Assembly: GCF_900112615.1 (NCBI RefSeq)
Contig: NZ_FOMK01000012.1
Span: forward strand, 124,001-188,000
Length of the DNA: 64,000 nucleotides
Direction of reading: 5' to 3'
Source: Chitinophaga sp. CF118
GTDB taxonomy: Bacteria > Bacteroidota > Bacteroidia > Chitinophagales > Chitinophagaceae
The notes beneath the pieces were generated by a model that saw only the letters and a program-made list of their open reading frames with translations, searched no databases and had not been told where the DNA came from. Positions 1 through 8,968 of the stretch are shown here, piece after piece; the first letter of the stretch is position 1; every line of letters begins with the position of its first letter. The position numbers were made by a program, and so were the translations under genes.

Positions 1-1
1 G

Positions 2-604
2 TCCGGGTTTGCCAATAACGGAAAGGTTATAGGTGCAGCGACTATCGTTGGAGACCAACTTCAGTTTGGGAAGAACTGTTTTGTGGAAGTACCTAATTCT
101 TCCAGTCTTGATGTAATGGGTAACACGCTTACTATGATGGCCTGGGTGTTTCCTCAAAGTGATGAAAAAGAGACGGGCGGATTAGTAGATATGTTCACCA
201 AAGGAGACAGCCATGTGTTACAGACGGAAAACAGTAAAACACTGACGTTCTTTGCCGGTGGATGGGGAAGAGGAGATTGTACCGTAGCGTTGCCTGAAAA
301 CTGGAAAGACCACTGGCATCATATAGCAGGAGTATGTTATGGCGATAGCCTGAAATTATACATTGACGGACAACTTAAAGGTGCAACTAAGCTGGAAAAT
401 AATGTGAATTTATCCGGCATCAATAAATGGACTTTTGGCAGAAATGAAGAATTCCCATCTGCAAGGATCTTTAATGGATTGATAGATAATATGAAAGTAT
501 TCGCTGCACCATTATCAGAGGATGAAGTGAAAGTAATGATGATGAAGAATGTACATAAAGATCAGGTAAAAAGCGTGAAGATACCCGGGGCCAGGATAAT
601 GTAA
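2..604 (+). CDS. LamG/concanavalin-like domain protein, 3' end only
   Basis: The reading frame is open from the first bases of the window to the TAA at 602-604, so this is the C-terminal part of a longer gene whose start lies outside. The last ~150 residues read as a laminin-G/concanavalin A-like jelly-roll: 'MAWVFPQSDEKETGGLV', 'HWHHIAGVCYGDSLKLYIDG' and 'FNGLIDNMKVFAAPLSEDEV' are the usual strands of the Laminin_G_3 type family (family knowledge). Such domains bind glycans or sit at the end of secreted Bacteroidota enzymes. What precedes the domain cannot be seen. It converges on the GH89/GH29 operon, so a role in the same glycan use is possible but is inference. Confidence 0.75.
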   Translation, partial: SGFANNGKVIGAATIVGDQLQFGKNCFVEVPNSSSLDVMGNTLTMMAWVFPQSDEKETGGLVDMFTKGDSHVLQTENSKTLTFFAGGWGRGDCTVALPENWKDHWHHIAGVCYGDSLKLYIDGQLKGATKLENNVNLSGINKWTFGRNEEFPSARIFNGLIDNMKVFAAPLSEDEVKVMMMKNVHKDQVKSVKIPGARIM

Positions 605-618
605 CTAATATCATTAAT

Positions 619-675
619 AGGGCCGGCTAAAAAAGATTCTCCCGTCCAGGTAGATGATCGATTTTAGCCGGCCCT
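619..675. terminator. bidirectional terminator-like inverted repeat
   Basis: A perfect 14-bp inverted repeat (AGGGCCGGCTAAAA at 619-632 and its complement at 662-675) lies between two convergent genes. Each arm ends in an A/T run, as expected for a shared terminator. The 29-nt loop is long. Confidence 0.6.
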
Positions 676-679
676 CTAT

Positions 680-2899
680 TTATTTATATGTTTGACGGAT
701 TACCGCTGTATATTTCCCATAGATCTCTTTAGCAACAGCCACTGAATTTCCCTGAACGGCAGATGGATATAACTCATGTGCATTTACCCATTTCCATTCC
801 CAATCTTTCATTTGGTCATCAAAGTATTTATCATCGATAGCTTTGTGCTGACGCATGCAACTCTTCACGTAAGTGAAATACTGTTCCCAGCGGGCTTTAT
901 AAAAGCTTTTCAGTAAACCAGCCCATTGTCTGCTCGAATATTCGTGCAGTTCACTGTTTTTATCCCCCCAAAGCGTGATAAGGTTACGGGCATTACGTTC
1001 ATATAATGCTTTTTCACCCGGGGTAGTTCCCCAGCTTTTAGCATCACTCAGCCATTTACCTAACAGGAAGTCTTTACGGGTAGCCAACAATTTGTCCATA
1101 TCATCCAGTAATACCAGGAATGCGGTACTATACTTTTTGAAGGCAATGCTATCATTGTTTTTGTACGCCTTTGCAACCTGCTGTTGGAGGGAGTCTGCAT
1201 AGTTGGCCAGGATCTGTCGCGTTACATCTACCAGATCATACCGGAAGCCATCACTGCCTTTCAGATCATCCGATGCTTTTACAAGTAAATCCCAGGCGGG
1301 AACCATTTCACCCGGAGGATAATTAAGCATTGTTTTAGTCCGGTTCGAAGAAGTATTAAATGTAGGACGTCCGGTAAGTATACTTTCAGGACTGCCTTCT
1401 GTTAAGCCGCCGTTGTAAGCTGTTTTTCTCAATACATCCCATGCTTTATCAGCGTCCGTATTCTGCTTGCCATAACGACGCAGAGCATATGCTTTCAACC
1501 ATTGGTCCAGGTCAATAGGTTGATCTCTCCATACATTTTCCATCATCAATGCGTACATCACAGGGTTCTGTTCAATACCTTCCGGCGTTAATCCGATTCC
1601 TACCATATTACGGGCAGCAGGATCATGTAATGCATTTGCAGGATCATTTGCCACATTGTTTATTCTTCCATACATGCCGATGTTGCCACCAAAGTTCAGG
1701 AGCATACACCAGATCCATTGTTTGCCAAAGTAAGCATCTGTTCTGTTCCATACAGGGAAGTTTTCACTGTACAGATCCAGTACAATCATTTTATCATCCG
1801 GAGCTGCTGTCATGAGTGCTTTGATCTGCGCGGGATGCCAAAAATCTTTCTGGTAGTGGAACATCCAGCCCTGCATTACCCAAACAGCCGCTGTATCAGC
1901 TGCAGTCATTGACTGATAGATCTTTCTACTAATGTTATGCAGATAAGTGGAATCGTTGGTAGGAGGCAGATTTTCATTGAAGGTATCGGAAGAATAGTAA
2001 TGATCTGTACCGAAGGTTCTGATCTCTTCTTCCATAAATCTTTTACCGATCAAAGAAAACATAGAGTCGCCCGGATCCAGGATATAAACGTCGTCAAATC
2101 CAGCATCCCAGTTTGTTCTTTTCACCTTTGCATTCGGAAACTTGTCTTTGAATGCTGGAGGTACATGCCCTGTAAAAGCAGGCAGTACAGGTGTCATTCC
2201 CAATGATCTTTCTCTTTCCAGGATCTTTTTCTGTAAAGCCTCATGATCTCTCATAAAGCTTTGTGGAAGCGGACCGCCCCATCCATCCAGGTTTCCCATC
2301 CAGAACCAGTTAAAATAACTGGGGCCGCTGAAAAAGCTGCTAAGATCTTTGTCTGTAAACCCCATTCCTTTGTATACCCTGTCCCATATGGAATTTTGTC
2401 CGGTCAGTGCCAGAGGCATATTCACCCCGTTCAATGCCATCCAGTCGATTTCCCATTGCCAGCGGTCCCAGCTCCACCAGCTCATGGTGTAGTTGAATGT
2501 GCAATAGTTGAGATAGTAACGGTATTGATAAGGAGTTGCCTTATGAACTTTTGTTTTAACTACCGGCAATGGATTGGGAAGGTTCATATTGGTTCCATTC
2601 CAGCTGATATCGCAATGCGCATAGTTCTGGAGGTAGTAGTTGAGCGCACTGGCTATGCTGATCCCATTACTTCCTTTCAGCAGTATAATTCCTCCTTTAC
2701 TTTCCAGTTCAAATACATCTTTCCCGTTTTCCTGCGGAATGAAACCCGTTTCAAAATGAACGGCATGTTCCTTCAATACCCTTTTGACGAGGTCACTTAT
2801 TGCTTTTTTATCTGGTATGTTAGCAGCAGTGACAGTTCCTGTAATAAACGTCAACAGTATGCTACCAGTAAAAAAGATTCTATGAAATGATAGTTGCAT
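680..2899 (-). CDS. GH89 alpha-N-acetylglucosaminidase (NAGLU-like), secreted
   Basis: A 739-residue protein with a signal peptide (about residues 1-25) and the full three-part NAGLU layout. Direct matches to the family are 'YTMSWWSWDRWQWEIDW' (137-153), 'MALNGVNMPLALTGQ' (154-168), 'DTFNENLPP' (305-313) and 'LTPEGIEQNPVMY' (437-449). By comparison with human NAGLU the catalytic pair should be Glu309 and Glu440. It should release terminal alpha-linked GlcNAc from glycans such as heparan-type or mucin chains, in the periplasm or at the surface. It lies 4 nt after the fucosidase gene on the same strand, so the two are almost certainly one operon. Length is normal for bacterial GH89 without extra modules. 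Confidence 0.93.
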   Translation of the reverse strand: MQLSFHRIFFTGSILLTFITGTVTAANIPDKKAISDLVKRVLKEHAVHFETGFIPQENGKDVFELESKGGIILLKGSNGISIASALNYYLQNYAHCDISWNGTNMNLPNPLPVVKTKVHKATPYQYRYYLNYCTFNYTMSWWSWDRWQWEIDWMALNGVNMPLALTGQNSIWDRVYKGMGFTDKDLSSFFSGPSYFNWFWMGNLDGWGGPLPQSFMRDHEALQKKILERERSLGMTPVLPAFTGHVPPAFKDKFPNAKVKRTNWDAGFDDVYILDPGDSMFSLIGKRFMEEEIRTFGTDHYYSSDTFNENLPPTNDSTYLHNISRKIYQSMTAADTAAVWVMQGWMFHYQKDFWHPAQIKALMTAAPDDKMIVLDLYSENFPVWNRTDAYFGKQWIWCMLLNFGGNIGMYGRINNVANDPANALHDPAARNMVGIGLTPEGIEQNPVMYALMMENVWRDQPIDLDQWLKAYALRRYGKQNTDADKAWDVLRKTAYNGGLTEGSPESILTGRPTFNTSSNRTKTMLNYPPGEMVPAWDLLVKASDDLKGSDGFRYDLVDVTRQILANYADSLQQQVAKAYKNNDSIAFKKYSTAFLVLLDDMDKLLATRKDFLLGKWLSDAKSWGTTPGEKALYERNARNLITLWGDKNSELHEYSSRQWAGLLKSFYKARWEQYFTYVKSCMRQHKAIDDKYFDDQMKDWEWKWVNAHELYPSAVQGNSVAVAKEIYGKYTAVIRQTYK

Positions 2900-2903
2900 A
2901 TCT

Positions 2904-4325
2904 CTAGGCTTCTGTGTTAATCTTAAAAGTAGCGATGTATTTCAGACCACTTTTTTGCTGTAATTTCTGCGGCACTTTAATCAGCAACTGACCATTACTG
3001 AATGTCCATTTGAGTTTTTCCTTTGTACCTAACAAAGATACTGTACGGATCTTTTTCACATCCTGCACAGGAAATGAAACTTCGGCCGGTAGAGTTACAG
3101 CATCACTGTCAGACAGGAAATAAGCATACACAACAGGCAGACTTTTTGCCTTTGTAAAATAGATATTCCTGTCGGAATAAGGAGCAACCGGAACAGAACC
3201 GTGAATACCTTCTTCATTGATCTTCATCCATTCACCAATATCTGCCAGGCGTTTGTAGGCATCGGGTGCCCAGTCTCCCTTATCACTTGGTCCGATGTTC
3301 AGTAGCAGGTTCCCGCCTCTTGAAACGATCTTCACGAGTATGGTTAGGAGTTTAAGAGAAGATTTATACTGATCACGTGAACTGTAACTCCAGGAATCAC
3401 CCATGGTCATACAGGTTTCCCATGGATAAGGCAGCGGTTTTTCGGGGATGGATTGTTCTGGTGTGGTATAGTTCTCAAACTCTCCCGGTACTGTTCTGTC
3501 CACCACAATCAGACCTGGCTGATGGGTACGGGCCATGCCCACAATTTTAGGCATATCAAGGCTTTGTTTGCCATCAGGTCTTACCCAGCCGCCATCCAGC
3601 CAGAGGATATCTACGGAACCGTAATCGGTCATCAGTTCTTCTATCTGATTGTATGTATAGTCGTTGAATTTCTGCCAGCGTTCGGGGAACTTTTTGAGTT
3701 CGTAGTTTATATTTTCATCTTTCGGCGGATAATAAGACCACCAGAAATATTCACTGTGCCAATCGGGTTTTGAAAAGTATGCACCTATCATGAAGCTGTC
3801 TTTACGGAAAGCACCAAAGATCTCTTTCGCAACATTGCTTCTTGGATTGGAAGAAAACGGTGTATTAGGGCTGGTGATCTTATAATCGGTTTGTTTGGTA
3901 TCAAACATACAGAAGCCATCATGGTGTTTTGTTGTGAATACCATGTAATGCATCCCGGCAGCCTTAGCTGCTGCTGCCCATTTCTCCGGATTAAAATCTA
4001 CCGGGTTAAAGGAATATTGCAGCTTCTCATATTCTTTTTTGTAAGTGTAATAATCTGCGCTGTAAGGACCTTTGCGTACTACCCAGTCCACCGGGCAGAT
4101 GCTCCAGCTTTCTACTTCATTCCATATGGTGTATGTACCCCAGTGCATGAACAGACCGAACTTCTGATCCTGCCATTTATCTAGTTTTCTGATCACCAGT
4201 GGATCTTTGGGCGCCTGGTAACCGGTTGACATTTCATGCACACCTTCTTTGGCTTGTGCAGCCACAAATTTTACCGGTAATTGCAATGATAAAAGTACCG
4301 AGCAAATGGCTAATGTTTTCCTCAT
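2904..4325 (-). CDS. GH29 alpha-L-fucosidase, secreted
   Basis: A 473-residue protein with an N-terminal signal peptide (to about residue 23). 'KFGLFMHWGTYTIWN' (55-69) and 'TTKHHDGFCMFDT' (131-143) are the standard GH29 barrel motifs, and 'DILWLDGGW' (239-247) carries the expected nucleophile, Asp244. The enzyme should hydrolyse terminal alpha-L-fucose. It is the first gene of the GH29-GH89 pair. No SusC/SusD genes accompany it in the window, so this is not a complete polysaccharide utilisation locus as seen here. The C-terminal ~100 residues resemble the usual beta-sandwich of the family. Confidence 0.93.
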   Translation of the reverse strand: MRKTLAICSVLLSLQLPVKFVAAQAKEGVHEMSTGYQAPKDPLVIRKLDKWQDQKFGLFMHWGTYTIWNEVESWSICPVDWVVRKGPYSADYYTYKKEYEKLQYSFNPVDFNPEKWAAAAKAAGMHYMVFTTKHHDGFCMFDTKQTDYKITSPNTPFSSNPRSNVAKEIFGAFRKDSFMIGAYFSKPDWHSEYFWWSYYPPKDENINYELKKFPERWQKFNDYTYNQIEELMTDYGSVDILWLDGGWVRPDGKQSLDMPKIVGMARTHQPGLIVVDRTVPGEFENYTTPEQSIPEKPLPYPWETCMTMGDSWSYSSRDQYKSSLKLLTILVKIVSRGGNLLLNIGPSDKGDWAPDAYKRLADIGEWMKINEEGIHGSVPVAPYSDRNIYFTKAKSLPVVYAYFLSDSDAVTLPAEVSFPVQDVKKIRTVSLLGTKEKLKWTFSNGQLLIKVPQKLQQKSGLKYIATFKINTEA

Positions 4326-4553
4326 ATATATTATGACCTGTTTAGTTTTGTAAGATCAAGGTATTATTGCTGATAAGCTAAGCATATTTTACCTGATCCT
4401 TGTGTTTGTTTAACGGTAGAGCAGGGACTCTTAAAGAAAAAACTTAATAACTGATTTGTTTTTTTTTGGAAGGTGTTAATAAAAAAAAGCAGGTAAGAAT
4501 ATGTTTATTCAAGAAAAAAGATATAAATTAGTTTGCCAAAACAAGAAAAGTAT

Positions 4554-4787
4554 ATGTCCTCAACAGCTACAACCATTATTGCAATTATTGCAGGTATTGC
4601 TTTCCTGTATCCAATAATTTCATTTTTCGTGCAATTTGATGCTAATGATCCTGATGATATTAATTCTAGTGGACCTGGAAAATATTCTATCAGAGATTCA
4701 AAAGGAGAACTCGTTGAAGTAGATTTCAACAAAAAAGATGGTGAACAGGTAATTCGTTTTCTGTCAGTTCTCCTGGAAAAGAAATAA
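4554..4787 (+). CDS. small single-TM protein of unknown function
   Basis: 77 residues if read from the ATG at 4554; a TTG at 4533 would add seven residues. I prefer the ATG because purine-rich AAGAAAAG lies just upstream and the protein then begins with a clean membrane segment (about residues 6-28). The remaining ~45 residues form a soluble, charged tail ('GKYSIRDSKGELVEVDFNKK'). I do not recognise a family. It is followed after about 28 nt by a second small membrane protein on the same strand, and the two are likely co-transcribed. The opposite strand is open for 75 codons here, but that product has no recognisable features. Confidence 0.6.
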   Translation: MSSTATTIIAIIAGIAFLYPIISFFVQFDANDPDDINSSGPGKYSIRDSKGELVEVDFNKKDGEQVIRFLSVLLEKK

Positions 4788-4815
4788 AGATTTTTACTAA
4801 AGTTTGTTAACCGTG

Positions 4816-5211
4816 ATGGTGGCTAAATCTAAAAGTCAATCAGCTATTATTGCGCGTAATAATAGTTCTGATATAGTTGGTGCAGGTGGAGGTACTCTAC
4901 TGATATTACTTGCACAAAATCTACCAGAGAATTATTCTTATAAATCATGGATGGTGGCGTCTGCCCCGGCAATTACTATGGCAGTAAAATTTCTGTGGAA
5001 ACTGATGGACAGGGAATATTTCTTTTTCAAAAGAAAGAGAAATGCCCGAAAGAAAAGAATGGAAGTAACACAGGACATAGATCAACTTTTGAATGATCCC
5101 AATACCAGTAACCGGGTAAAGGAAACGTTAAGAGAACAAAGAGAGGAGGTTCAATTATCCCTAATAAAAGAACAGATCAGGGAACTGAATATCTTAATGG
5201 AATCAAGGTAA
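4816..5211 (+). CDS. small two-TM protein with C-terminal coiled coil, unknown function
   Basis: 131 residues from the ATG at 4816; a TTG at 4804 is the alternative start. Two hydrophobic stretches ('IVGAGGGTLLILLAQNL' and 'WMVASAPAITMAVKFLW') are followed by a very basic patch ('FFFKRKRNARKKR') and then a helical, Glu/Gln/Arg-rich tail to the end that looks like a coiled coil. No family is recognised. It forms a pair with the preceding small membrane gene and converges on sbcC. The architecture (membrane hairpin plus cytosolic helix) could suit a signalling or stress protein, but nothing in the sequence proves that. Confidence 0.65.
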   Translation: MVAKSKSQSAIIARNNSSDIVGAGGGTLLILLAQNLPENYSYKSWMVASAPAITMAVKFLWKLMDREYFFFKRKRNARKKRMEVTQDIDQLLNDPNTSNRVKETLREQREEVQLSLIKEQIRELNILMESR

Positions 5212-5296
5212 ATATTATTGTCTACAGTCAAAACCCCGCTATGGGTGTTATTGACAGCGATACTAATCGTTACGTAAATAATATACTGCTGCCCTT

Positions 5297-8200
5297 TTAC
5301 ATAAATACCTGTACAGACCTTGAAATTATTTTAATATCACTCCAGCCCCCTGCCTGTTTACTTAATTGTACCTGTGTAACTATTCTCTCTTTTAATGCTT
5401 CTACGTGTGAAATAATGCCGATAGTCTTACCGTTTGCCTGTAGGTTTTCAAGGGCAGAGATAGCAATATCCAATGTATCAGAATCAAGCGTTCCAAAGCC
5501 TTCATCAATAAAAAGAGAATTGATCTGCACTTTATGACTAGCCAGATCAGAAAGCCCAAGTGCCAAAGCCAGGCTGACAAGGAAGCTTTCTCCGCCCGAG
5601 AGGGTTGCCATTGGACGGATAACATCTGCCTGATAACCGTCAATGATCATCAGTTCAAGATCATTCTCCGTGCTTTTCAGGATCTTATAACGATCACTGA
5701 ACCTCATGAGATGCCGGTTTGCCAGATCAGTTAAACGGGCGAGGGTAAGTCCCTGCGCAAAACGTCGGAACTTCTTACCATCAGCAGAACCGATAAGGTT
5801 TGATAATTGTTGCCAGCGACTATATTCATTTTTCTGGATTTCCAGTTGTTCTGCAATAACAGCTGATCTTTTTCGTAATTCTTCATCCTTGTCGAGGATC
5901 TGTTTCAGCCTTCCTATTTCCTGATTTAATCCGGCAAAAGCTGTATTTACAAATTCAAGTTGCGGTGCCAGCGTTGCCTCATTTTCACTGGTGAGGTTTT
6001 TAGCTGTTTCTTTTTGATGCTCACTCTCATTATTAAGCAGCTGTTGATGTAATAATGTTATGCCCGATTCGATTTCTTTTTGAAGCGTTGCTATACTACT
6101 GGATTCTTTCTCTTCCAGGAATAACGCTTTCAATGCAGGAATAGAATCGAGTCCTTCTTTTTTAAGCAGAATAATTAGTTTGTCAGTAAGCTGTTGCAGC
6201 TTATCTGTTTGCATTTCCAATTCTTTGCTGAACTGAAGAATCTTAGATTCTGTAATATTTAACCGTTGCTGTTCGGTTTGTACAACCAGTTGTATCCGAT
6301 CCTTTAGGTCTCTGCTATCTCTCAGTATTTTGTTCAGCCGTTCTCTTTCATTACCGGGATCCTTTTCTCCAAATAATGTAATACGTTCGGCTTTCAGTTT
6401 TTTCAGTTGTTCCTCTTCAAACTTCGATTCTTTTTCACGTGCTGCCTGTTCGATTGATTTCTCTTTTAATGAAGCGGTTACGTTTGTTAACGCCGTTTCA
6501 GCCTTCACGAGATCCAGTTTAAGCTGTTGCAGATCTTTCTGAGATTTATCATACTGTTCCCATCGTTGGGATAAGGTTATTTCTATTCTCTCTATCTGAC
6601 TGAAATCAAAATTGATCTGGTAAGGGGACAAGAGATTAGTAATATTTTTGATCAGATCTTCCTGTTTAGTTTTGGACTGGCTGATCAAAAACGATACTTT
6701 TTCAAGAGATTCTGAGAGGGCATCAATCCTTTCCTGGTATGTAGCTTTCGTTCCTTGCGCAGTAGTGAACGATTGTTTCACAATAGCAATATTATCCTGC
6801 ACTTCACGGATCTGCTGCTTAATGGCCCGGATCTGCATAATGTCGCCCTGTAATTTCACCTGATGCTGTTTCCTGATCTCTATAGTATTCATTGTAACAG
6901 AGGCATCTGTTATCTCTAAGGGGTTCGGCAACAATTGATTATTATTGTCAAACTCCTGGGTAATTTCCTGAAGCATTACAAGCAATCTTGCAAGGTTTGA
7001 TTTCTGTGTTTCAATTTTAACCTGTAACGTATTTAGTTCAATATTGCTTTTATGATGCTGATCAGCCAATGAAGCAACATGCCGTTCCTGCGTATTTCGC
7101 CTCTCTTCTGCCTCACTCAGTTTATTGGTATACTTTCCTTCTGCATAAGGATGATGCACAGAACCACAAAGAGGGCAGGGCTGTTCAGGCAGCAGTTGTT
7201 GCCTGTCGCCTTCATATTTCTGGATCCGTTGTTCCAATTCAACTAACTGGCGATAGTTTGTTAATTGAGTTTCAGCCTCACTTTTTTGAGAGATAAGCAA
7301 TTGGAAAGAAGTATTGCTACTTGTATAATTATTTTCCAGACTAGTAATGCTTTGTTCAAGCACGGCCTGTTGCTCTTTATTGGTTTTAAAGCTTCCTGCA
7401 AGCCTGAATTGATTTTCAAGTCTATTGATCTCGGCAGGCAGTTTGCCGGATTCTGTTTCCAGGTCTTCCAGTTGCTTGTCTGTGGATCTTGCCGCTAGTT
7501 TAATATTTAATTGAAGTATCGCTTTCTCTTTCTCTTCAATCTCTTTCTGGAACTGCTGAATATTTTCTTCTATTGCTTTAATCAGTACATAACCTTTTTG
7601 TTGCCGTTCCTTATAATCTGCCTGATCTTTATTCGCGTTCTCAATAGCATTGAATGCTTCCCGGAGATCTTTATCATATTGTTTTAATACAACCAGTTGT
7701 TGTCCGAGTGTTGCATCCTCTGCATGTTGTTGCAGCCATGTTTCCAGCGCATCCATACGCTGTTGCATTTGCTGAAGGTTCTTTTCTTTTATTTCTTTGT
7801 CAATATTGAATTCCTTTATTGTATTGACTGATTGCAGGTACTGATTATAATATTTCCCAGCCTGCTGTGTTGTATGCCTGATATTTGTATCCAGTGTCAA
7901 TACTTTTTCAAGTACCGGTTCTGTATCTGTTAGTTGTTTATCAGCGACCTGGATTGCGAGATCTGCTGCTTCCAGTTTCTGTTTAGCAGTTTTTACTGTG
8001 TCCTGATATTCAGGGAGCAGTTGCTGCTGTTCTGTTAAGGCAATGCCTGTTCCCTGTACTTGTAAGGATACACCATCAATTTCGACCAGGGCTGGTTTGA
8101 AAGTAATAGTTTTCTGGTGTTGACGAAGACGTTCGAAATCTGGTTGATGATTTTCATGTAATTTTTTCTTTTCTGATAATTCTGTATTCAACCGGATTTT

Positions 8201-8968
8201 ATCTCTTTCTAATTTTGCGATAGCTCGCAACCAGTTAATTTTATCAGTAAGAGATATTTGTTCTATTTTTAAATCCTGCTCATTCTTTCTTTGTTCTTCC
8301 AGACTTTTATTATAGTTCTCTTTTTCTTCTTCTGATAACAGATCAACTCCTTCCAGTTGCAGGCGAAGCAGTTCAAGTTTGGTATTCTCTTCCTTCTGCT
8401 TCTCGAATACAAACATGGAGATCTTCGAATAGATTCCTGTATCTGTTACCTTTTCCAGTAACTCGCTGCGTTCATTATCGCTTGCTTTCAGGAACATGGT
8501 AAAGTCGCCCTGGCATAATATCACGGAGCGGATGAATTGATTGTAATCCAATCCGCAAAGGTCTTTAATCTCTTGTTTAATCGAGCCGGTGGTATGTCCG
8601 CCAAGCAACTTACCGGTTTCCACTTCTGCCAGTTCCATTTTTTCCGTCTGGATCCTGCCATCTACTTTACCACGACTGCGTTTAAGTGACCATTTAGCGC
8701 GGTAGGCTTTATCATTAGTCTCAAACTCTACTTCTGAATAACATTCAGCAGTATGGCGGGACATAATTTCTTCCACATCATTATCATGGCGGTGGACTTT
8801 GCCGTATAGTGCAACCGTGATGGCATCGAGAATAGTTGTTTTACCGGCACCCGTAGGACCAGTGATTGCAAATAGTCCTATTTCTGTAAAAGGAGGAGCA
8901 TCAAAACGGATCTCATGTACACCTTTCAGTGAATTCAGATTCTGAAACTTTACACTTAATATCTTCAT
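5297..8968 (-). CDS. sbcC: SbcC-type nuclease subunit, AAA/SMC-like ATPase
   Basis: 1223 residues with the SMC/Rad50-like layout. Walker A is 'GPTGAGKTT' at 37-45. Two long coiled coils flank a zinc hook 'CPLCGSVHHPY' (Cys598 and Cys601). The ABC signature 'LSGGESFLVSLALALGL' lies near 1115, and Walker B 'LFIDEGFGTLD' near 1155. With SbcD it forms the ATP-driven Mre11/Rad50-like nuclease that opens DNA hairpins and protein-blocked ends. The start overlaps the sbcD stop by one base (TGATG), so translation is coupled. Length is in the usual range for Bacteroidota SbcC. Nothing is degenerate. Confidence 0.96.
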   Translation of the reverse strand: MKILSVKFQNLNSLKGVHEIRFDAPPFTEIGLFAITGPTGAGKTTILDAITVALYGKVHRHDNDVEEIMSRHTAECYSEVEFETNDKAYRAKWSLKRSRGKVDGRIQTEKMELAEVETGKLLGGHTTGSIKQEIKDLCGLDYNQFIRSVILCQGDFTMFLKASDNERSELLEKVTDTGIYSKISMFVFEKQKEENTKLELLRLQLEGVDLLSEEEKENYNKSLEEQRKNEQDLKIEQISLTDKINWLRAIAKLERDKIRLNTELSEKKKLHENHQPDFERLRQHQKTITFKPALVEIDGVSLQVQGTGIALTEQQQLLPEYQDTVKTAKQKLEAADLAIQVADKQLTDTEPVLEKVLTLDTNIRHTTQQAGKYYNQYLQSVNTIKEFNIDKEIKEKNLQQMQQRMDALETWLQQHAEDATLGQQLVVLKQYDKDLREAFNAIENANKDQADYKERQQKGYVLIKAIEENIQQFQKEIEEKEKAILQLNIKLAARSTDKQLEDLETESGKLPAEINRLENQFRLAGSFKTNKEQQAVLEQSITSLENNYTSSNTSFQLLISQKSEAETQLTNYRQLVELEQRIQKYEGDRQQLLPEQPCPLCGSVHHPYAEGKYTNKLSEAEERRNTQERHVASLADQHHKSNIELNTLQVKIETQKSNLARLLVMLQEITQEFDNNNQLLPNPLEITDASVTMNTIEIRKQHQVKLQGDIMQIRAIKQQIREVQDNIAIVKQSFTTAQGTKATYQERIDALSESLEKVSFLISQSKTKQEDLIKNITNLLSPYQINFDFSQIERIEITLSQRWEQYDKSQKDLQQLKLDLVKAETALTNVTASLKEKSIEQAAREKESKFEEEQLKKLKAERITLFGEKDPGNERERLNKILRDSRDLKDRIQLVVQTEQQRLNITESKILQFSKELEMQTDKLQQLTDKLIILLKKEGLDSIPALKALFLEEKESSSIATLQKEIESGITLLHQQLLNNESEHQKETAKNLTSENEATLAPQLEFVNTAFAGLNQEIGRLKQILDKDEELRKRSAVIAEQLEIQKNEYSRWQQLSNLIGSADGKKFRRFAQGLTLARLTDLANRHLMRFSDRYKILKSTENDLELMIIDGYQADVIRPMATLSGGESFLVSLALALGLSDLASHKVQINSLFIDEGFGTLDSDTLDIAISALENLQANGKTIGIISHVEALKERIVTQVQLSKQAGGWSDIKIISRSVQVFM

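Noticed and set aside
2243..2890. 215-codon plus-strand frame opposite the GH89 gene
   Set aside because: It lies entirely antisense to conserved NAGLU motifs and has no domain of its own.
4505..4732. 75-codon minus-strand frame opposite the first small membrane gene
   Set aside because: The plus-strand product has a cleaner TM segment, a coupled neighbour and better upstream purines.
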